Below are positions 7,766-15,609 of a stretch of 64,000 nucleotides of DNA, piece by piece. The notes under the pieces are model-generated. The model was not told the origin of the DNA and searched no databases. It worked only from the letters and a program-made list of their open reading frames with translations. Each line of letters begins with the position of its first letter. The first letter of the stretch is position 1. This DNA is from Deltaproteobacteria bacterium. GTDB lineage: Bacteria; JAGRBM01; JAHCIT01. The DNA is taken from NCBI GenBank assembly GCA_026129095.1, contig JAHCIT010000006.1:195611-259610 (forward strand). Direction: 5' to 3'. Both the position numbers and the translations under genes were made by a program.

Positions 7766-9399
7766 AGCTACCGATTTCCTTCGTCACCGCCATCACCTTA
7801 AGCCTTGCGCTTGGCCTAGTGCCGCCAGTTTCGGCTGTCCATGCAAGCGAACCGGAACCGTTGCCCGAGCTTCTCAGTACAGGGACTGCCCGGCCGGTGA
7901 CCTTGAGGGAAGCGGTCCAGATGGCACTGGAAAAGGCCGAAGAGATCGAACTCGTGCGGATAGACTATCGCAAGGCTATCCACGCAGTTCAGTCACAGAT
8001 GGGCGTGTTCGACCCCACCCTTTCGGCCGCATATACCTACACCAACACCGACTCGATCTCGCCGAACCTCTTTAACCTCAGCAGTCCGATCGTGAAGAAC
8101 AAATCGCACCAGCTTACCTTTGGTCTGGGCGGGCTCATCCCCACCGGTGCAACTTATGACCTGTCTATTGTCAATGAGCGGACCCGGAACGCCAGTCCCT
8201 TTACAACCCTGGTTCCGCAGAACTCGGTCAGGCTGGCCGGCACCCTCAGGCAGCCGCTCCTCAAGAATCGTGGACTCAGCGTCACCCTGACCCAGCTCCG
8301 GATTGCCCGTGGGCTTGAAGAAGGGCAGAAGTCGGTCCTGCTTCAGCGGATACAGGGCACCGCCTATAACGTGATCCGTTCCTACTGGGATCTGGTGTTC
8401 AGGCAGAAGGATCTGGAGGCCAAGCTCGACTCGCTCAAGGCGGCAGAGGATCTGGTGCGGGTAGCGGAGAACCGGGTTCGCGTGAGAGTCGATCCGCCGA
8501 TCTACCTGACCCAGGCAAGAGCAGGGGCGGAAATCCGGCGCGAACAGGTGATCCTTGCCCGGGAACAGCTCGAACTGGCCCGCGACAGCCTGCGTCAGCA
8601 GGTGATGCTGGTTGAATCCGCCCGGGAGCTGGCCGAGCCCGAAAAATTCGAGCCTGCCGATTCCCCGGCATATGTACCGTTCGATCCGCCCTATGAGGAG
8701 TCGGTTCGCAAGGCGATGGACCAGCGGCCGGAGTTCGTCATATCCAGGGTCACACGCGACAACGCGAAGTCCCAGGCCGTTGCGGCCGCCAACGGCCGCT
8801 GGCCGGAACTGAATGCGACCGTTACCGGCGGGCTCGCCGGCCTTTCAGGAACAGCCCGGCCCGCACGGCCCAGCGATAGCCCCCAGACAGGAACCGCTCT
8901 ACAGCAGCTGCAAAACCAATGGGGCGGCGGAATGGGTTCCGCATGGGAAAGCGCCCTGGGTGCCGACGGGCCTTTCTTCGCCCTAGGGGCGGAGTTCCGG
9001 ATGCCTGTCCCGAACCAGAGAGCGAGAGCAGCCAATGCCCAGGCGCAGCTGGATCTCGACAACGCCGAGATCGGACTTCGCAAAACCGAGGAAACCGTGC
9101 TGATGGATGTCCGCCGCACAATCCGGTCGCTCCAGGCAAGCGCGCAGCGAATCCGCTCAACCGAACTGAACGTCAACCTGGCACAGGAAAACGTGACCGC
9201 CGAACGGCGGCGTTACGAAGTCGGGATTTCGACCAGCTGGGACGTGCTGGAACGGGAAAAGGAACTTACCGAAGCCAGGGCCGGCTACTACCGGGCGCTT
9301 GCCGACTACAACACGGCTCGGGCCGCCTATGAACTGGCGGTGGGAACGATTCTTGAGTTCGTCGGCATAGACGTTGATGTGGCAGGAGAGCGTACATGA
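7762..9399 (+). CDS. TolC-family outer membrane efflux protein
   Basis: A 545-residue protein with a signal peptide (MKLPISFVTAITLSLALGLV, cleaved near SAVHAS) followed by the TolC-type repeat. Each half begins with a helix such as LREAVQMALEKAEEIELVRIDYRKA and continues with long coiled-coil helices rich in A, Q, E and R. A central segment of about 40 residues rich in G/P/Q (GTARPARPSDSPQTG onward) interrupts the second half. It forms the outer-membrane and periplasmic tunnel through which a MacAB-like or RND-like pump exports substrate. It overlaps the TetR gene upstream and the adaptor gene downstream by four bases each, so it belongs to a tightly coupled operon. Confidence 0.93.
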   Translation: MKLPISFVTAITLSLALGLVPPVSAVHASEPEPLPELLSTGTARPVTLREAVQMALEKAEEIELVRIDYRKAIHAVQSQMGVFDPTLSAAYTYTNTDSISPNLFNLSSPIVKNKSHQLTFGLGGLIPTGATYDLSIVNERTRNASPFTTLVPQNSVRLAGTLRQPLLKNRGLSVTLTQLRIARGLEEGQKSVLLQRIQGTAYNVIRSYWDLVFRQKDLEAKLDSLKAAEDLVRVAENRVRVRVDPPIYLTQARAGAEIRREQVILAREQLELARDSLRQQVMLVESARELAEPEKFEPADSPAYVPFDPPYEESVRKAMDQRPEFVISRVTRDNAKSQAVAAANGRWPELNATVTGGLAGLSGTARPARPSDSPQTGTALQQLQNQWGGGMGSAWESALGADGPFFALGAEFRMPVPNQRARAANAQAQLDLDNAEIGLRKTEETVLMDVRRTIRSLQASAQRIRSTELNVNLAQENVTAERRRYEVGISTSWDVLEREKELTEARAGYYRALADYNTARAAYELAVGTILEFVGIDVDVAGERT

Positions 9400-10547
9400 C
9401 CATCACCCAGAAGCGATGGGCAATTGTCGGCGGTGTCGTGGCCATTCTGGCTGTTCTGGGCGTATTCGGCGCCCGGAAAAAACCGCTTGAGGTAAAAACA
9501 GTCCGTGTTTCCCGCGGGCTGGTGGAACGGACCGTCAGCTCCACCTCCAGCGGCAGCGTGAAAGCCCGTCTCGCCGCTGATCTCAAGAGCGAAATAGTCG
9601 CCAAGGTGCTCCGTCATGAAGTGAACGAGGGCGACAAGGCTAAGAAAGACGATCCTCTGGTCACACTGGATACGGCTACTTTCGCGGCCAGCCTGACACT
9701 CAATGAAGCCTCCCGGCGGGCGCAGCAGGCCCGGGTGGAACAGGCCCGGGCCCGCCTGGAGAATGCCCGGCAGGACCATGACCGGATTCAGAACCTGTAC
9801 AAGGAGCAGATCGTGGCAGAAGACCGCCTGCAGGCGGCAAAAACCGCCCTGGATGTGGCCGAACAGGAATTGTCGGCAGCCCGGTCACTGGTTGAGCAAT
9901 TGTCGGCCCAGATAGAAATGGACCGTGTCAACCTGTCGAGAGGCGTTATCCGTGCTCCGTTCGACGGGGTCATCGTCAGCCTGGACATGGACCCGGGAGA
10001 AACTGCCATTGTCGGCACACGGCTCGTACGGATCGTCAACAATGAGGACGTATATGTCGAGGCACCGATCGACGAATCCGACCTGGGGCTGCTCAAGCTG
10101 GGGCAGGACGTAAGGGTAACCTTCGACGCCTTCCCGAAGGAGACTTTCACCGGAAAACTCTCCTTTATTTCACCGTCGGTGACCATCGATTCGACTGCTG
10201 TCCGGACGGTGGCGGTCCGGGTAATTCTGGATAGTGTCACTGGCCGTATGCGAGATGGCATGTCGGCCGATGTGGAAATCATTGTCGAAAAGCTCGAGGC
10301 CGTTCCGTTCGTACCGACTCAGGCCGTCATTGCCACTGCCGACGAGACCTACGTTTATGTCGTCGAAAACAAGCGTGTGGCCAAGAGGGTGATCCAGCCC
10401 GGTATCTCCAACTGGGACCGGACGGAAGTCCGCTCGGGACTTGGCGACAGCGATCACGTCATCATGGCCATCGACCGCCGCGAAATCAGCGAAGGCAACC
10501 GGGTCAAGGAGGAACTTTCGGGTGATCCGGGGCACGCAGCTCGTTAA
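9396..10547 (+). CDS. MacA/HlyD-type periplasmic adaptor subunit
   Basis: A 383-residue adaptor that bridges the inner-membrane transporter to the TolC-type channel. Residues about 8-26 form one membrane anchor ([17 protein letters not shown]). The lipoyl half-motifs flank a long helical hairpin: [19 protein letters not shown]-like on one side, [20 protein letters not shown] on the other, with A/Q/R-rich coiled coil between about 100 and 180. The beta-barrel and membrane-proximal domains follow ([29 protein letters not shown]). This order fits the MacA group. Its 3' end overlaps the start of the ATP-binding gene by 26 bases. Confidence 0.93.
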   Translation: MTITQKRWAIVGGVVAILAVLGVFGARKKPLEVKTVRVSRGLVERTVSSTSSGSVKARLAADLKSEIVAKVLRHEVNEGDKAKKDDPLVTLDTATFAASLTLNEASRRAQQARVEQARARLENARQDHDRIQNLYKEQIVAEDRLQAAKTALDVAEQELSAARSLVEQLSAQIEMDRVNLSRGVIRAPFDGVIVSLDMDPGETAIVGTRLVRIVNNEDVYVEAPIDESDLGLLKLGQDVRVTFDAFPKETFTGKLSFISPSVTIDSTAVRTVAVRVILDSVTGRMRDGMSADVEIIVEKLEAVPFVPTQAVIATADETYVYVVENKRVAKRVIQPGISNWDRTEVRSGLGDSDHVIMAIDRREISEGNRVKEELSGDPGHAAR

Positions 10548-11223
10548 ACGCTACCAGATGGGCGAAGAATTCCTCGACGCCCTGAAGGGTGTCGATATCT
10601 CAGTCGATGCAGGCGAGTACATCGCCATCATAGGTCCATCCGGATCGGGAAAATCGACACTGATGAACATTATCGGCTGCCTCGATTCACCGACGTCAGG
10701 AACGCTCTGGCTGGACGGACAGGAAGTGTCCGGAATGAGTGACACCGAACTCGCCCAGCTCCGGAACCAGAAGATCGGGTTCGTTTTCCAGTCGTTCAAC
10801 CTGCTCCCGCGGTTTTCGGCCCTCAAAAATGTGGAACTCCCGCTCATCTATTCGGGGATTTCACCTGAAGAGCGCCTCCGGATGGCTGAAGAAGCACTCA
10901 CCAAGGTCGGCCTCAAAGACCGGATGCTCCACAAGCCGAATGAACTGTCGGGTGGCCAGCGCCAGCGGGTCGCCATCGCACGGGCTATCGTGAACCGGCC
11001 GGCCATCCTGTTCGCCGACGAGCCCACAGGCGCACTCGACACCAAAACCGGCGAGGAAATTGTTGCCCTCTTCGAGTCCCTGAACGAAAAGCTGGGAACG
11101 ACCCTGATCGTCGTTACCCATGAGCCCAACGTCGCCGAAAAGGCACGCAGGATCATCAAGATCATGGACGGCAAGATTCTTTCCGATGAGCGTCTGCGGC
11201 CCGAGCCTGTCCGGGCGGCCTGA
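10522..11223 (+). CDS. ABC transporter ATP-binding protein, MacB/LolD group
   Basis: A 233-residue ATPase. Walker A is [11 protein letters not shown], the Q-loop region is [22 protein letters not shown], the signature is [15 protein letters not shown], Walker B is [12 protein letters not shown], and the switch His is in VVTHEP. The sequence matches the MacB/LolD/FtsE branch, which drives mechanotransmission rather than channel-type transport. I chose the GTG at 10522 because AAGGAGG lies about nine bases upstream; a longer reading from 10441 is not homologous. Members need an FtsX/MacB-type permease, but the next gene encodes a small soluble protein and no such permease is present in the window. 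Confidence 0.95.
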   Translation: MIRGTQLVKRYQMGEEFLDALKGVDISVDAGEYIAIIGPSGSGKSTLMNIIGCLDSPTSGTLWLDGQEVSGMSDTELAQLRNQKIGFVFQSFNLLPRFSALKNVELPLIYSGISPEERLRMAEEALTKVGLKDRMLHKPNELSGGQRQRVAIARAIVNRPAILFADEPTGALDTKTGEEIVALFESLNEKLGTTLIVVTHEPNVAEKARRIIKIMDGKILSDERLRPEPVRAA

Positions 11224-11301
11224 GCCCAAAGTGGCCTTCTGTCCCCGTTTCATCTAAAAAACGCGCTCCTTCCAGACTCCCCACCGAAAGGGCCTTTTGC
11301 G

Positions 11302-11673
11302 ATGTACCTCGACGACATGACCCGTGAGCAGTTCAAAGAGCTTCTGCGTGAGGCTTTTCTCGAATCGAGCGAAACCCGGCCAATCCGCATGGCCCGTAAA
11401 TGGGACGGTGGAACAATCGTGATCAAGCCGGCCAATGACGCGCAGCAGCCCAAAGAAATTCCGGTTGACGTGTTTTTCCACAAGGTCGTGATGGTCCGCG
11501 ACCGGCTGAGGGTGATGGAACAGAAAATCAACGCACATTCCGGACTCTCGGATTCGGAAAAAGTCGAGTTGCAGCAGTATCTGACCCGCATCTATGGTTC
11601 CCTGACGACGTTCAACGTCCTGTTCGCCGACGAGGCGGACCGTTTCAAGGGTGAGGCTGGCAAGGGCGAATAA
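11302..11673 (+). CDS. Conserved-looking hypothetical protein, 123 aa
   Basis: I do not recognise this protein. It is 123 residues, soluble and mostly helical. It has an N-terminal EQFKELLREAFLES helix, a short strand pair (KWDGGTIVIKPA), then a segment running IPVDVFFHKVVMVRDRLRVMEQKI and a C-terminal helix ending at NVLFADEADRF. GAAAGGG lies nine bases before the ATG at 11302. Codon use is like its neighbours. It follows the export operon after 78 bp and overlaps only the longest possible reading of the hydrolase gene downstream. The strand-helix layout may indicate a small dimeric or adaptor protein, but no function can be claimed. Confidence 0.68.
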   Translation: MYLDDMTREQFKELLREAFLESSETRPIRMARKWDGGTIVIKPANDAQQPKEIPVDVFFHKVVMVRDRLRVMEQKINAHSGLSDSEKVELQQYLTRIYGSLTTFNVLFADEADRFKGEAGKGE

Positions 11674-11728
11674 GCCCATAGAGACGCACGTTCCGGTGTC
11701 GCTACCACTACAGTTTAAGGAAAACCCC

Positions 11729-12517
11729 GTGCCGGCGGTCCGGATATGGCTGCTTGGCTCCGGTTCATCCGGAAATGCCTGTTATGTGGAATCAGCAGGC
11801 TTCGGCATTCTGATTGACTGCGGACTTCCGCCGATGACGCTGCGAAAACGGCTCCGCTCCATCGGCCGTGACTGGGATTCAGTACAGCACATCATTCTGA
11901 CCCATGAACACGCCGACCATGCAGGGGGCATCACCAAACTATCCGAAAAGCACCCCGCCCTCTCCGTTTATGCCACCAAGGAAACCGGACGGGCCGTTCA
12001 CCGGGAAACGGGATTTGAACGGCTGCGCCCCCTTGTCCCGCTGGACCCGTTTGACCTGGGACCATTCCGCGTCACCGGGCTCCCCGTTCCGCACGATGCC
12101 GCGGGCCCCGTGGCCTTCCGGATCGAGGCGGGTGCGGCCCGCTTCGGATACCTGACGGACCTTGGTTCAATCACGGATACCCTGGCCGAGCGGCTTTTCG
12201 ACGTTCAGACGCTGATCTGCGAGGCCAATCACGATCTGGACCGGCTGGAAGCCGGACCATACCCCTCGTTCCTGAAAAAACGCGTCAGTTCCGACATGGG
12301 GCACCTGAACAATGACCAGTGCGCCGCCTTCGTGGGCCGGATTGCCGAGCAGGGACACCTTGAACGCGTGGTGCTGGCCCACCTCTCGGAAGTCAACAAT
12401 ACGCCGGAACTGGCCTACGGAGCCGTCCGGGCGGAACTTGACGCCTGTGGGGCAGAAACGGTTAGCGTCGCCTGCGCCCGGCGCCGGGAGATCAGCGACG
12501 TGATCGATCTGCTGTAG
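11729..12517 (+). CDS. MBL-fold hydrolase, YycJ/WalJ-like
   Basis: A 262-residue metallo-beta-lactamase-fold protein. It starts on the first strand (VRIWLLGSGSSGNACYV), a signature of the YycJ/WalJ and related nuclease-like hydrolases. It carries the metal motif ILTHEHADHAGG (HxHxDH), a later His (LPVPHDA), Asp in GYLTDLGSI and a C-terminal VLAHLSEVNNTPE motif. These supply the usual two-metal site. I place the start at GTG 11729 because TAAGGA precedes it and the fold begins there; an ATG at 11651 would add 26 residues without homology and overlap the previous gene. Members act as exonuclease-type or unknown hydrolases; the substrate is unproven. It is 19 bp upstream of purB. Confidence 0.88.
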   Translation: MPAVRIWLLGSGSSGNACYVESAGFGILIDCGLPPMTLRKRLRSIGRDWDSVQHIILTHEHADHAGGITKLSEKHPALSVYATKETGRAVHRETGFERLRPLVPLDPFDLGPFRVTGLPVPHDAAGPVAFRIEAGAARFGYLTDLGSITDTLAERLFDVQTLICEANHDLDRLEAGPYPSFLKKRVSSDMGHLNNDQCAAFVGRIAEQGHLERVVLAHLSEVNNTPELAYGAVRAELDACGAETVSVACARRREISDVIDLL

Positions 12518-12536
12518 CCGGCCAGAAAGAGCCATC

Positions 12537-13847
12537 GTGATCCCCCGCTACGCCCGCAAGGAGATGACCCGTATCTGGTCCGACGAGACCCGTTACGACT
12601 ACTGGCTCAAGGTCGAAATCCTGGCGACGGAGGCCCAGTCGAAGCTGGGACTGGTGCCCCCCGAAGCAGTCGAAGCAATCCGCCGGAAGGCCCGTTACGA
12701 CATCGCCCGCATTCAGGAAATCGAGGCCCAGACCAAGCACGACGTCATTGCATTTGTCAGTGCCGTGGCCGAGAACATAGGCCCGGAAGGCCGCTACCTC
12801 CACCTGGGAATGACCAGCTCGGACGTGCTTGATACCGCCCTCGCCTGCCAGATCCGCGATGCAGGGATACTGCTTCTGCAGGATATCGAGGATCTCATGG
12901 AGGCGATCAAGCGCCGGGCCTATGAGCACAAGGATACGGTGATGATCGGCCGGTCCCACGGTATCCATGCCGAACCGACAACCTTCGGCCTCATGCTCGC
13001 AACCTTTTACGAGGAATTCCGGCGGCACCGGCAGCGGCTCTATTGGGCGCTCCAACGTGTGGCAGTGGGCAAGATGTCCGGAGCCGTGGGGACATTCGCC
13101 AACATTGATCCCTCCGTGGAGTGGCATGTTTGCAAGAGCCTTGGCCTCGCCCCCGATCCGGTTTCCACGCAGATCGTGAACCGGGACCGGCACGCGGAGT
13201 TTTTCACGGTAATGGCGCTGATCGCCTCGAGCATCGAACGGCTGGCAACCGAAATCCGTCATCTCCAGCGGACAGAAGTTTACGAGGCCGAGGAATATTT
13301 CAGCCCTGGCCAGAAGGGCTCCAGCGCCATGCCGCACAAGCGCAACCCGGTTCTGACCGAGAACCTGACCGGCCTTGCGCGTCTCGTCCGGTCGATGGCT
13401 TTCCCGGCTCTTGAGAATGTCGCGCTCTGGCACGAACGGGACATCTCCCATTCATCCGTGGAACGGAATATCGGCCCCGATGCCACGGTCACACTCGACT
13501 TCGCCCTGGCCCGGCTTACCAGCGTCATTGAGAAACTGCTTGTGTACCCCGAGAACATGAGGAAGAACCTGGAACGTCTCGGCGGGTTGCATAATTCCCA
13601 GCGGGTACTGCTGAAGCTGGTCGAGTCCGGCTTCAGCCGGGAGAAGGCCTACGAGATCGTCCAGCGGGCCGCCATGAAGATATGGACCGGCGGGGCGAAG
13701 GACTTCCGGACTGAACTCCTCAACGAGCCCGCCATCAGGGAAACACTGGGGGAAAAGGGCATAGACGGCTGTCTCGACATAGCCTATCACCTCAAGCACG
13801 TAGGCACCATTTTCCGGCGCGTCTTTGAGCGCGACCGTCTCCAGTAA
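12537..13847 (+). CDS. purB: Adenylosuccinate lyase
   Basis: A 436-residue fumarase/aspartase-superfamily enzyme. It cleaves adenylosuccinate to AMP and SAICAR to AICAR, both releasing fumarate. The N-terminus MIPRYARKEMTRIWSDETRY is typical of the short bacterial PurB. The catalytic signature GQKGSSAMPHKRNP is intact, as are TKHDVIAFVSAVAE, LGMTSSDVLDTALA and GRSHGIHAEPTTFG (His and Thr/Ser of the active site). Initiation is at GTG 12537. It is the first gene of the purine run purB-purC-purS-purQ-purL-purF, all on the plus strand with short gaps or overlaps. Confidence 0.97.
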   Translation: MIPRYARKEMTRIWSDETRYDYWLKVEILATEAQSKLGLVPPEAVEAIRRKARYDIARIQEIEAQTKHDVIAFVSAVAENIGPEGRYLHLGMTSSDVLDTALACQIRDAGILLLQDIEDLMEAIKRRAYEHKDTVMIGRSHGIHAEPTTFGLMLATFYEEFRRHRQRLYWALQRVAVGKMSGAVGTFANIDPSVEWHVCKSLGLAPDPVSTQIVNRDRHAEFFTVMALIASSIERLATEIRHLQRTEVYEAEEYFSPGQKGSSAMPHKRNPVLTENLTGLARLVRSMAFPALENVALWHERDISHSSVERNIGPDATVTLDFALARLTSVIEKLLVYPENMRKNLERLGGLHNSQRVLLKLVESGFSREKAYEIVQRAAMKIWTGGAKDFRTELLNEPAIRETLGEKGIDGCLDIAYHLKHVGTIFRRVFERDRLQ

Positions 13848-13877
13848 CCGGAACAGCGGAAAGGTATCCTGCAATCC

Positions 13878-14672
13878 ATGAGCAACGGCGGCATTCTTCC
13901 CGGCGCGGCGGCAGAGCTCCCCAAAGGTCTCCGGCGCGGCGCCAAATTCTATGAGGGCAAGGCGAAAATCCTGTTCCGGACCAATGACCGGAAGTTCGTC
14001 ATCCAGTATTTCAAGGATGATGCCACCGCCTTCAATGCCCAGAAGCGCGGAACCATTGTGAACAAGGGCGTAATGAACAATGAAATCTCGTCGCTCATCT
14101 TTGCCTGGCTGGCGAAAAATGGCGTGCAGTCCCATTTCACCGGCCGCCTGTCGGAACGGGAAATGCTGGTGAAATCCCTCGACATCGTTCCGGTCGAGGT
14201 CGTCATGCGTAATATCGTGGCCGGCTCCCTTTCCAAGCGCATGGGGATTCCGGAAGGCCAGCCCCTGAAACGGCCTATTCTTGAGTACTATTACAAGAAG
14301 GACGAACTGGGTGATCCACCCATCAACCGCGACCATGCGCTGGTATTCGGGCTTGCCACAGCGAAAGAACTGGACCAGATCGACCGGACAGCACACAAGG
14401 TGAACCTGCTTCTTCTCAGGCTGTTCCGGTCCATCGGGATCAAACTTGTCGACTTCAAGCTGGAGTTTGGACGGCACGGCGGAAAAATCCTGCTCGGCGA
14501 TGAAATCACGCCGGACGGATGCCGTCTCTGGGATACAAAAACCAACGAAAAGATGGACAAGGACCGGTTTCGCCGTGACCTTGGAAAGATCGAGGAATCC
14601 TATGAGGAAGTCCTCCGGCGGGTCCGCGAAAAAATCGGCCCCAGGCCAGTCCGGAAGGGAAGGAAGCAGTGA
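13878..14672 (+). CDS. purC: Phosphoribosylaminoimidazole-succinocarboxamide (SAICAR) synthetase
   Basis: A 264-residue enzyme that ligates aspartate to CAIR with ATP. It has the ATP-grasp-like SAICAR synthetase signature: KFYEGKAKILFRTNDRKFVI near the N-terminus, SHFTGRLSEREMLVKSLDIVPVEVVMRN split over residues about 75-105, and the later VDFKLEFGRHGGKILLGDEITPD substrate region. A roughly 20-residue N-terminal leader precedes the fold. Its stop overlaps the GTG of purS by four bases, so the genes are translationally coupled. Confidence 0.97.
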   Translation: MSNGGILPGAAAELPKGLRRGAKFYEGKAKILFRTNDRKFVIQYFKDDATAFNAQKRGTIVNKGVMNNEISSLIFAWLAKNGVQSHFTGRLSEREMLVKSLDIVPVEVVMRNIVAGSLSKRMGIPEGQPLKRPILEYYYKKDELGDPPINRDHALVFGLATAKELDQIDRTAHKVNLLLLRLFRSIGIKLVDFKLEFGRHGGKILLGDEITPDGCRLWDTKTNEKMDKDRFRRDLGKIEESYEEVLRRVREKIGPRPVRKGRKQ

Positions 14673-14920
14673 AAGCACGAGTTTTCGTTACCGTCCGGAA
14701 GGATGTACTGGACCCCCAGGGGAAAGCCGTCGAACGTGCCCTGCATCAGAGCGGTTTTTCGGCTGCCGGTAACGTCCGGATCGGCAAGGTGATCGAGATG
14801 AATCTCGATGCCACCAGGGGTCTTACCCCCCAGCAGGCAGAGGCAGAACTGAAGAAGATGTGCGAGAAGTTCCTGGCCAATACGGTGATTGAAGACTACC
14901 GCGTGGAGATCGAACCCTGA
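14669..14920 (+). CDS. purS: Phosphoribosylformylglycinamidine synthase subunit PurS
   Basis: An 83-residue protein of the usual PurS size. The motif ARVFVTVRKDVLDPQGKAVE at the N-terminus and VRIGKVIEMNLDA in the centre are characteristic. It is the small bridging subunit that brings glutaminase PurQ and synthetase PurL together and channels ammonia. It starts at GTG 14669 overlapping the purC stop, and its own stop overlaps the apparent CTG start of purQ (CTGA at 14917-14920). Confidence 0.95.
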   Translation: MKARVFVTVRKDVLDPQGKAVERALHQSGFSAAGNVRIGKVIEMNLDATRGLTPQQAEAELKKMCEKFLANTVIEDYRVEIEP

Positions 14921-15603
14921 AAGCCGCCGTTATCCAGTTCCCCGGCTCCAACGACGACCGGGATACGGTCAACATGCTCCAGTCCGTATACCGCGCCGAT
15001 GCCCGGCTTGTCTGGCACCAGGAAACCTCGCTCGGAGGTGCAGAGCTGGTCATTCTTCCCGGCGGATTTTCCTATGGCGACTACCTTCGCACCGGAGCAA
15101 TGGCGAAGTTTTCGCCTGTCATGGATGCTGTCCGGTCCCATGCCACACAGGGGAAACCGGTTCTTGGTATCTGCAACGGGTTTCAGATCCTGTGTGAAGC
15201 AGGACTGCTTCCGGGCGTGCTCATACGAAACCGTCAGCTCAGGTTCATCTGTGACGATGTCCGGTTACGCGTGGAGACCACCGACTCGCCATTTCTGGGA
15301 AGCGCGAAAAAGAGCCAGGTTGTCTCCATGCCCATCAAGCACGGAGAAGGGAACTACTTCGCCGATCCCGAAACGCTGAAGCGGCTCGAAGGAGAGGGAC
15401 AGGTGGCTTTCCGCTATGTGGATGCCAGCGGCCAGCCCTCCCCGGAAGCCAATCCGAACGGTTCGCTCAACAACATAGCCGGTATCGTGAGTGCCGGACG
15501 GAACATTCTCGGCCTTATGCCCCACCCTGAACACGCCTGCGAAAACGTTCTGGGGTCCGAGGGCGGCCGTGTAGTGTTCGATACCCTGATGGGTTCGAGG
15601 TAA
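14917..15603 (+). CDS. purQ: Phosphoribosylformylglycinamidine synthase subunit PurQ (CTG start)
   Basis: A class I glutamine amidotransferase that supplies ammonia to PurL. The conserved N-terminus KAAVIQFPGSN begins right after a CTG at 14917, with no ATG, GTG or TTG in frame between the stop at 14890-14892 and that point. The first in-frame ATG (14974) would delete the FPGSN strand. Starting at CTG gives 228 residues, the usual PurQ length, and puts the nucleophile in LGICNGFQ at Cys86, the family position. The His-Glu pair is in MPHPEHA near the end. The CTG overlaps the purS stop (CTGA), which suggests coupled re-initiation. The family's SNCD reads SNDD here; that residue is not catalytic. 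Confidence 0.93.
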   Translation: MKAAVIQFPGSNDDRDTVNMLQSVYRADARLVWHQETSLGGAELVILPGGFSYGDYLRTGAMAKFSPVMDAVRSHATQGKPVLGICNGFQILCEAGLLPGVLIRNRQLRFICDDVRLRVETTDSPFLGSAKKSQVVSMPIKHGEGNYFADPETLKRLEGEGQVAFRYVDASGQPSPEANPNGSLNNIAGIVSAGRNILGLMPHPEHACENVLGSEGGRVVFDTLMGSR

Positions 15604-15609
15604 CCGCCT

